Below, piece by piece: positions 59,147 through 64,000 of a stretch of DNA of 64,000 bases. Both the position numbers and the translations under genes were made by a program. This stretch comes from Morganella psychrotolerans (GTDB taxonomy: Bacteria; Pseudomonadota; Gammaproteobacteria; Enterobacterales; Enterobacteriaceae). The notes beneath the pieces are model-generated. The model saw nothing but the letters and a program-made list of their open reading frames with translations. It did not search any database and was not told where the DNA came from. The stretch covers positions 62,001-126,000 of the forward strand of contig NZ_LZEX01000003.1 in NCBI RefSeq assembly GCF_001676055.1, in the 5' to 3' direction. Position 1 is the first letter of the stretch. Every line of letters starts with the position of its first letter.

Positions 59147-60692
59147 ATGCAGCATTCCTTCAACTTTGACAATCCGGTACCACCTTCCATATCTGTCTTA
59201 AAAGCAGACAAGTGGCAGGCTGTCTGGCATACGCTGAAGGAGGATGCCGACCTGAATTATCGTGATGCCAGTCGCGGGGTTAGCCTGTCTGACCTCATCA
59301 ATGATGGCACCGCTTCTATCTACCAAGCCCTTACTGATAATTGGACGATCTCTCTCGCCTGGAGTAGCGGTAAGGACTCCGAGGTTGTCCTACACTTATT
59401 CCTCATGGCGTTGGTGCGCGCAGTTCGCGCTGGCATTCCAATCAGTCAACACCATTACCTTTTGCATACCGATACGGGTATTGAAAACCCAGAAATTCGC
59501 TGGCTCGCCGATCAAAAGCTGGCCGCTCTGGAAAAATTCATAGAGCAAGAAGACCTGCCGCTGTCTATCGTTCTCGCTAAGCCGGGGCTCACCTCCAGCT
59601 GGACGGGCAGGATACTGACGGGGCGAGGCTTACGTCGAGCAACTGCGCGCCGATGAGATGGCCGAGAAGCTACGATCGGGTGAACTGGAAAACACGGCAC
59701 ATAACCGGCGCATGGCTTCACCTCAATTCCGCATTGTCAGTGAAACGGCGCTGATCCACATCGACTTTATGTGGTCGTTCCATCAATTTAACGATAAGCC
59801 GTTTCATGCTCTGGAAATCTATCGCCGTGTCTGGGTAAAAGGTGAGCTGGATCTGCTGGACGATGAGCCGGGTATGCCTGTCGCACCGAAAGCACCCATG
59901 CCCAAAGCGTTATGGGTCAAGGTCGGGCAATTTGGTGATGACTCTGGCATCGATGGTCTTGCCGATCCCATCGCTGAAATGGCCTACTTTGACGTTGGTG
60001 ACGATGAGCGAGCCAGCCGCGTTATTAATACGCCGAACGGAAAGCGCCGGGTTGTTAGCTTCAGTGAAGACAGTGAAGTGACCATCGACTCGGATGCCGC
60101 TGAATTCATCATCTGGGAGGAATATCTTCGCTTGCGTAATGCCGTGCTGGCCGGGCAGTACACATCCGGCAGTGCCGCGCAATTCTACCTTCGCTTTGGC
60201 GCTGTTTCGTTGTGCAAAGGTAAGTCAGCACTGTACAACCGCATGATGCAACGCGGGCAAACTTATCGTGTGCTGGGCTTGAACCGCCACCAAACAATGG
60301 ATGGGATAGCGTCTCGTAAAGACCTCCGCGTACTGACAACTGACCACTATCAGTCGTTGATCGCCAACAGGGTTAAGGCCAGTGTCATTCGCTTGCGCTG
60401 GTGGGCAAACTTGGCCTTTACGATACAGTATCACCTGGCTAATCGAACCTCTACAGGTCAGTGGATCCGCGCTGTTTTAGCTTGTGAGGATGAGCAGTCT
60501 GTACTGCAAGAGAAAAACAGAGCCAAGAACAATGTTTCGGTTTTCGTGATCGGTCATACCAGCGCCTGGTGTTCATTGAAGCTGAGTGCGCCTGGGACAT
60601 CCACAGAGCGAGGGTTTAGGCGATACCACCAGCACACGCGTCGCACGCATTTAAAAGCTGCCAGGGGCTCTCACCTAACTTTCGAGACATGA
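59147..60692 (+). pseudogene. PAPS-reductase/DndC-like gene with an internal deletion
   Basis: The first frame has the PP-loop SLAWSSGKDSEVVLHL (about residue 71) and later SSWTGRILTGRGL. It then ends abruptly at 59656. The second frame enters as EAYVEQLRADEMAEKLRSGE just before 59658 and continues as a helical protein. The family normally has a GRGLP...C segment between these parts, so a stretch seems to have been lost and the frame shifted. The last 60 codons look out of frame. The intact family uses ATP and sulfur chemistry, as in phosphorothioation, but this copy is probably not functional. Confidence 0.6.
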
Positions 60693-60871
60693 TCATCAAT
60701 CAGCTGAAGCTGGAATACCTCCGCATGCTTTGGCGACTGGATGATGGTTTAACTCTGGAACATGACTCCAATCCTATCACTAAAATGGCTGAACAGGACG
60801 CGGTTGCGTTGGGTAGGCATCTTCGCCTTATGGTCAGGACGATGGACCGCTTCGTTCAGGGGACTGCATGA
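60689..60871 (+). CDS. Small helical protein, 60 residues
   Basis: It overlaps the end of the broken DndC-like gene. The product is a helix-rich protein (LEYLRMLWRLDDGLTLEHDS and AVALGRHLRLMVRTMDRFV). No good ribosome binding site is seen. It may be a real coupled gene or the end of the decayed one. Confidence 0.45.
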   Translation: MIINQLKLEYLRMLWRLDDGLTLEHDSNPITKMAEQDAVALGRHLRLMVRTMDRFVQGTA

Positions 60872-60879
60872 GGCAGTTC

Positions 60880-60925
60880 ATTTCGCCAGCGGTTCCGATT
60901 GAGTCAATATTGAGACAGGCTATTC
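60880..60925 (+). promoter_or_regulatory. Dispersed leader family, diverged copy at 60.9 kb
   Basis: TTCATTTCGCCAGCGGTTCC is followed by GAGTCAATATTGAG. Only the proximal part is conserved. Confidence 0.5.
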
Positions 60926-60941
60926 ATGCAGGATATGAATT

Positions 60942-61310
60942 ATGAAAACGAATGTGACAAACGTACTGCTAAATGGCGCGCTGATGATGATTTTAGGCAG
61001 TACTCTGGTCGCAGGGTTCGTGGTATCACCCGGTCAAGCGCATCGCCAGGAGAACGCCGATTCGGTCATAGCTGAATATTGGGTGGATATTGAAAGCCGT
61101 GACGGACTCAGTCTGTATAGCAACAAAAAAAACGTCCGCGTAGACGTGGTGGGTGAGGTGCCGGATGAAAAAGATTTGCCTCTGCCCGGCGAACGCGTCG
61201 CGTTGATGTTCTACGAGAATAGCCAAGCGCAGATGTGCCAAGACAACCGTTGTATGGACGCGGAAGTCATCGTGAAAAAACCTGCTTTTTTAGGAGGGGT
61301 GGATGAGTAA
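60942..61310 (+). CDS. Small exported protein with a Cys pair, 122 residues
   Basis: A hydrophobic N-terminal helix (about residues 8-27) and a basic start suggest export or a membrane anchor. The rest is a small beta-rich domain with MCQDNRCMDAEV near the end, probably a disulfide in the periplasm. It overlaps the next gene by 8 bases. The function is unknown. Confidence 0.7.
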   Translation: MKTNVTNVLLNGALMMILGSTLVAGFVVSPGQAHRQENADSVIAEYWVDIESRDGLSLYSNKKNVRVDVVGEVPDEKDLPLPGERVALMFYENSQAQMCQDNRCMDAEVIVKKPAFLGGVDE

Positions 61311-61644
61311 TGCCAACGGCAAACAACTGATTAACTACCTGAAATTAATTAGAGTGGAAAAGTTTCCACCGGGGATCTGCGTTAAGGCACTCACTGTTTT
61401 TGAACGCGATACTTTGCGCGTAGCTTTAACCATGATGGCACACTGGAACAATTATCCTGAGTCGCCAGTGCATATGCGGCCCGAGTGGGCGGCTCAGGTG
61501 TCTCGTCTCCTGATCGAGGTGATGAAAGAGCGGGACGAACTAAAGGGCCACTTAAATAGACTAGGGTTAGAAATTCCTCAGAAAGCGCTTGAGGTATCTG
61601 AACTGACTTATCAGCAAATCTTGGTTAAGTGTCAGGTTGGCTGA
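61303..61644 (+). CDS. Hypothetical protein, 113 residues
   Basis: It is preceded by AGGAGG. The product is helical and basic in its first half (LIRVEKFPPGICVKALTVFERDTLRVALTMMAHW) and has a coiled-coil-like end. It belongs to the small-gene run up to 62.8 kb. The family is unknown. Confidence 0.7.
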   Translation: MSNANGKQLINYLKLIRVEKFPPGICVKALTVFERDTLRVALTMMAHWNNYPESPVHMRPEWAAQVSRLLIEVMKERDELKGHLNRLGLEIPQKALEVSELTYQQILVKCQVG

Positions 61645-61662
61645 ACAACATAGAGGTTAACG

Positions 61663-62141
61663 ATGAGCTACAGTAACCCAGAAATTGACGTGTTGGATAA
61701 TCAGAATATCTGCGTTCCCGGAAGTGCGATATTGAATCCGAAGTGCCCGGTGCCAGCCTTTCATTGAATGAGCAACTGGCGCTGATTGATTTTCGCCTGG
61801 GGAACTTCAATGCGGAGGTCCTGCCGCAATTTATCAAAGAAGTGGCTGACGAACTGGGGTGTAAGCCGGATAATGAAGCAATGTTGCAGTCGATTGATGA
61901 CCTGCGTGTTGCTGCGGGCGAGCGTGAGACAATGGCACGACGAGCAGGTGTGACTGTCAGTGAATTAAACCTGGAGTTGATCCGCTCGGAAAGTGTTGAA
62001 AAGGCCATTCCAGAAGCAGTGATCGACCAAGTCTGCCTCATTGCAGCAGAAATTCACAATCGTGGACAAGGCGTGGGGGATGAAAAAGCCCAAAGCACCA
62101 TCGATCGAATTCGTGAAGTGTTAACCAAAGTCGGTCAGTAA
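61663..62141 (+). pseudogene. Hypothetical gene with a frameshift near 61712
   Basis: ATG 61663 has AGAGG upstream and opens as MSYSNPEIDVLDNQNIC. The frame then stops at about codon 35. A second frame, open from 61701, continues as RKCDIESEVPGASLSLNEQ to 62141 and is clearly protein-like. The total is one base short of a multiple of three. The joined protein would have about 158 residues. It is acidic and helical, of unknown family. Confidence 0.6.
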
Positions 62142-62147
62142 TTCCTT

Positions 62148-62172
62148 CGGGTGGGATCGCCCACCCATTTCC
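62148..62172 (+). terminator. Hairpin, weak terminator
   Basis: GGGTGGG and CCCACCC pair around ATCG. The tail TTTCCAC is weak. Confidence 0.6.
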
Positions 62173-62209
62173 ACATCCCTACATTGTTTTTCATTTCGGT
62201 TCCCTTTAC

Positions 62210-62265
62210 CACTTTGTCAGCGGTTAGGGTGGCTTGATATTGGAAGCCTGATATGCAAAGGATAA
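62210..62265 (+). promoter_or_regulatory. Dispersed leader family, copy at 62.2 kb
   Basis: It has CTTTGTCAGCGGTTAGGG, then GGCTTGATATTGGAAGC and GGATAAACATCA before ATG 62272. TTGTCA and GATATT make a fair promoter pair. Confidence 0.7.
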
Positions 62266-62271
62266 ACATCA

Positions 62272-62802
62272 ATGAATTACTCGCATTTACCTATGCCTAC
62301 CCGTGAGGCACATTACGCCTTCCTGAAGTCTCACTATTTGTCTGCGCGCTTTGAGGGCCGCAACAATGCTTCCTGGGGAGAAGATTATTCACGCCGTATT
62401 GCTGAGAGTGAGTATCTCGAATTAGAGAAAACGGGCTACACACTGATCTCAGATCACGAGTCTGCATCCCGACAAGCTGTGTTCTATCACCGTTCGCTGA
62501 TCGGATATGCTTCAATGTCTGAAATGTGCGATAGCGCTTGTAATGCGCCAGAAGCTATTTGTGTGCAAATTTCTGTTCCTGCCCAATTAGCCCCAAAGAT
62601 CTCAGAAAAATCGCTTAGTGAACTCTTGGCGAAGCTTAAGCGGGATATCATGGGTACGTTTCCGTTGTGCCGAGTTGAACTAACATCGGGCTCTAAAGAG
62701 CTTTATATCGAAGTATTTCAGACCGAAGAAATGATCTCAAAACAGATCGAGGGTTTTGTAAATACGATTGTGCTGCGTTGGTCTCAAGGATATTACCTAT
62801 GA
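62272..62802 (+). CDS. Hypothetical protein, 176 residues
   Basis: It is the last complete gene before the origin. The product is soluble and has a Tyr/Arg-rich N-terminal half and a beta-helix second half (LCRVELTSGSKELYIEVFQTEE). Its stop overlaps a short downstream frame (ATGA). The family is unknown. Confidence 0.7.
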   Translation: MNYSHLPMPTREAHYAFLKSHYLSARFEGRNNASWGEDYSRRIAESEYLELEKTGYTLISDHESASRQAVFYHRSLIGYASMSEMCDSACNAPEAICVQISVPAQLAPKISEKSLSELLAKLKRDIMGTFPLCRVELTSGSKELYIEVFQTEEMISKQIEGFVNTIVLRWSQGYYL

Positions 62803-62957
62803 AGCTAAAGAAACTTTATGTGCGGGTTGAACTCCTGAATAATGGTAATATCCACATATCCACATATCCACAGGATAGTTTCAATACAGTTCAAATAAGA
62901 TTGAGAAGGTCAAAAGAGATCCTTGATCGCTGGATCTCTTTTGCTGCAACGCTTTGA
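62799..62957 (+). CDS. Short frame entering the origin, 52 residues
   Basis: The ATG overlaps the previous stop (ATGA). The frame runs through the first origin repeat and the terminator-like hairpin to a TGA at 62955. The translation is basic (KLKKLYVRVELLNNGNIH and IRLRRSKEILDRW). Its passage through DNA repeats argues against a conserved protein, but coupling argues for translation. Confidence 0.35.
   Translation: MKLKKLYVRVELLNNGNIHISTYPQDSFNTVQIRLRRSKEILDRWISFAATL
62850..62935. repeat. Origin repeat, left copy
   Basis: The segment with TATCCACATATCCACAGG, then ATAGTTTCAATACAG and GAGATCCTTGATC, reappears in a diverged form at 63204-63283. Each copy stands directly before a cluster of iterons. 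Confidence 0.75.
62912..62942 (+). terminator. Hairpin inside the origin region
   Basis: AAAAGAGATCC and GGATCTCTTTT are perfect 11-base arms around a 9-base loop. It can end transcription coming into the origin. Confidence 0.7.
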
Positions 62958-62969
62958 ATGATGATCGTG

Positions 62970-63074
62970 TTGACGCTAGACGATTTATTATCGACGCTGG
63001 ACTATAAATTGTTAACGCTAGACGAATTATTGAAGATGCAAGACGATATTTTGATGTTGCTAGTCGATTTATTG
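62970..63074 (+). repeat. Iteron cluster 1, five 21-bp units
   Basis: Units start at 62970, 62991, 63012, 63033 and 63054, exactly 21 bases apart. The consensus is TTGACGCTAGACGATTTATT. Such iterons are binding sites for the RepFIB/RepHI class of initiators. Confidence 0.88.
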
Positions 63075-63158
63075 TATTAGTTATTCACATCCTTTCCAAT
63101 CATAACAACGCATTGTTTTAACAGCAAAATAATCCATCACTTTAAAAATCTATTTTTT

Positions 63159-63167
63159 TTATCCACA
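63159..63167. promoter_or_regulatory. DnaA box TTATCCACA
   Basis: A perfect consensus DnaA box between the two iteron clusters, next to an AT-rich stretch. Confidence 0.8.
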
Positions 63168-63203
63168 AATTTAAAGATTAAATGATCCTTTTCTCTTGAA
63201 AAA

Positions 63204-63283
63204 GTTATCCACATATCAACAGGATAGTTCCAATAATAAATTCAAATGAGATCATTTAAGGTCATAAAGAGATCCTCGATCTT
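63204..63283. repeat. Origin repeat, right copy
   Basis: It has GTTATCCACATATCAACAGG, then ATAGTTCCAATAATA and GAGATCCTCGATC, matching the left copy at 62850 with substitutions and small gaps. Confidence 0.75.
63205..63213. promoter_or_regulatory. DnaA box TTATCCACA (second)
   Basis: A perfect consensus box inside the right origin repeat. The left repeat has TATCCACAT at the matching place. Confidence 0.8.
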
Positions 63284-63322
63284 GCAACTTACTAAATCTA
63301 AAGTGTTAATTTCATATTCATG

Positions 63323-63427
63323 TTGATGCTAGACGATTTATTATTGATGCTAGATGATATTTTGATGACGCTAGTCTATTAATTGTTGATGCTGGATGAT
63401 ATTTTGTTGACGCTGGGCTAGATTAGT
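63323..63427 (+). repeat. Iteron cluster 2, five 21-bp units
   Basis: Units start at 63323, 63344, 63365, 63386 and 63407, again exactly 21 bases apart, with the consensus TTGATGCTAGATGATATTTT. The cluster starts 353 bases after cluster 1. Confidence 0.88.
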
Positions 63428-63543
63428 CTAAACTTACGCACATTAGGATCCTTGCATTAACGTTATGATGTATAGTGCTAAGTTATGATCCTTTTTTAAG
63501 TTGCCTTTTTTTTAATTCACAGCCACTCAGCAATTAAGTTGTG

Positions 63544-63560
63544 TTGATGCTGGGCGATAA
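63544..63560 (+). promoter_or_regulatory. Single iteron just upstream of repA
   Basis: TTGATGCTGGGCGATAA lies 28 bases before the repA ATG. It is well placed for autoregulation of repA by its own product. Confidence 0.7.
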
Positions 63561-63588
63561 CAATAAAACGTAATCCAATAAGGAAATC

Positions 63589-64000
63589 ATGAGTAAACCA
63601 ACTAAAACCGGTTACTTATCTGTCTCTGAGATAGAAAAAGAAAACGGGGAAGTCCATTACCTTAAACCAAATGGATCAAGTACAGTTCAGCCGATAGCAT
63701 TATTAAGGCTTGGTTTATTCGTCCCTACTGCAAGAACGGGTTCCAGGGAAGCTACAGGAATGGATGCTTCGGATGATCTGACTTTGCATTTTGCAGAGAA
63801 GGAAGGTTACTCCGATATACAGATTACTGGTAGGCGATTGGATGTAGAAACTGATTTCAAAGTTTGGATGGGTATCGTTTCTTGTTTATTTGATTACAAG
63901 CCTAATTCCAAGGGATACGCAGTTATTCCTTTTGATGAATTCATAGAAAGATGTGGCTACCCGAAAAGTCGCCTATCAAAGCGTTTTAGAAAGCTGATTG
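63589..64000 (+). CDS. repA: RepFIB/RepHI-like replication initiator (3' end outside window)
   Basis: The initiator would bind the iterons upstream and start replication. The visible 137 residues contain the family's N-terminal pattern: ENGEVHYLKPNGSSTVQPIA, LLRLGLFVPT, a helix-forming ITGRRLDVETDFKVWMGIV, and an Arg-rich end (YPKSRLSKRFRKLI) that fits the first winged-helix domain. The start has AAGGAAATC upstream. The window ends before the second half, so completeness cannot be judged. Confidence 0.88.
   Translation, partial: MSKPTKTGYLSVSEIEKENGEVHYLKPNGSSTVQPIALLRLGLFVPTARTGSREATGMDASDDLTLHFAEKEGYSDIQITGRRLDVETDFKVWMGIVSCLFDYKPNSKGYAVIPFDEFIERCGYPKSRLSKRFRKLI

Noticed and set aside
1-64000. 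CRISPR arrays, rRNA and tRNA genes, resistance genes
   Set aside because: No regularly spaced repeat-spacer array, no rRNA segment and no tRNA cloverleaf was seen. No resistance enzyme was recognised.

Overview
The window looks like a large conjugative plasmid of a gamma-proteobacterium, most likely of the Enterobacterales. The sequence shows F-type mating genes (traG, traN), a lytic transglycosylase, FlhD/FlhC-like activators, two partition systems (parMR and parAB), a DnaB-type helicase, and an iteron origin with the start of a RepFIB/RepHI-like initiator gene at the right end. There are no rRNA, tRNA, CRISPR or obvious antibiotic-resistance genes. I cannot name the plasmid or the host.

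Layout. 0-6 kb: the C-terminal part of traG and traN, on the plus strand. 6-10.5 kb, minus strand: two lipoproteins, an overlapping slt-flhD-like-flhC-like operon, and parM/parR. 10.5-12 kb: a repeat-rich non-coding kilobase, a candidate for parC plus oriT, followed by a frame-broken MobI-like gene. 12-24.5 kb: short unknown genes, a YfaE-like ferredoxin, an HD phosphohydrolase and parAB. 24.6-32 kb: a DinG-like helicase, an NrdH-like redoxin, an orphan cytosine methyltransferase and phage-like small genes. 32-39 kb: an AT-rich AbiGi-like locus, a long train of overlapping small genes and an AbiE toxin-antitoxin pair. 41.9-46.5 kb: an AT-rich tyrosine-recombinase element that interrupts backbone genes. 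47-58 kb: an AAA+ ATPase, a HigBA-like pair, a SprT-like protease, a second ParB-like protein and DnaB. 58-62.8 kb: an HNH protein, a decayed PAPS-reductase/DndC-like gene and small genes. 62.8-64 kb: the origin and the start of repA.

Two dispersed signals tie the window together. The first is a 16-bp palindrome, ATTTCGCATGCGAAAT, seen 12 times. Most copies surround parAB and one lies just upstream of parA, so it is a strong candidate for the ParB-binding site. The second is a family of near-identical promoter/leader sequences (TTCGTCAGCGGT, then GATACTGG, then GTAAACAAAACGAATAAC), found in full or in part before about 14 otherwise unrelated genes. It suggests a shared expression programme for the accessory genes, possibly early after plasmid entry.

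About ten genes are broken by a single frameshift, stop codon or deletion, some of them in homopolymers. Either the accessory region is decaying or the assembly contains indel errors.
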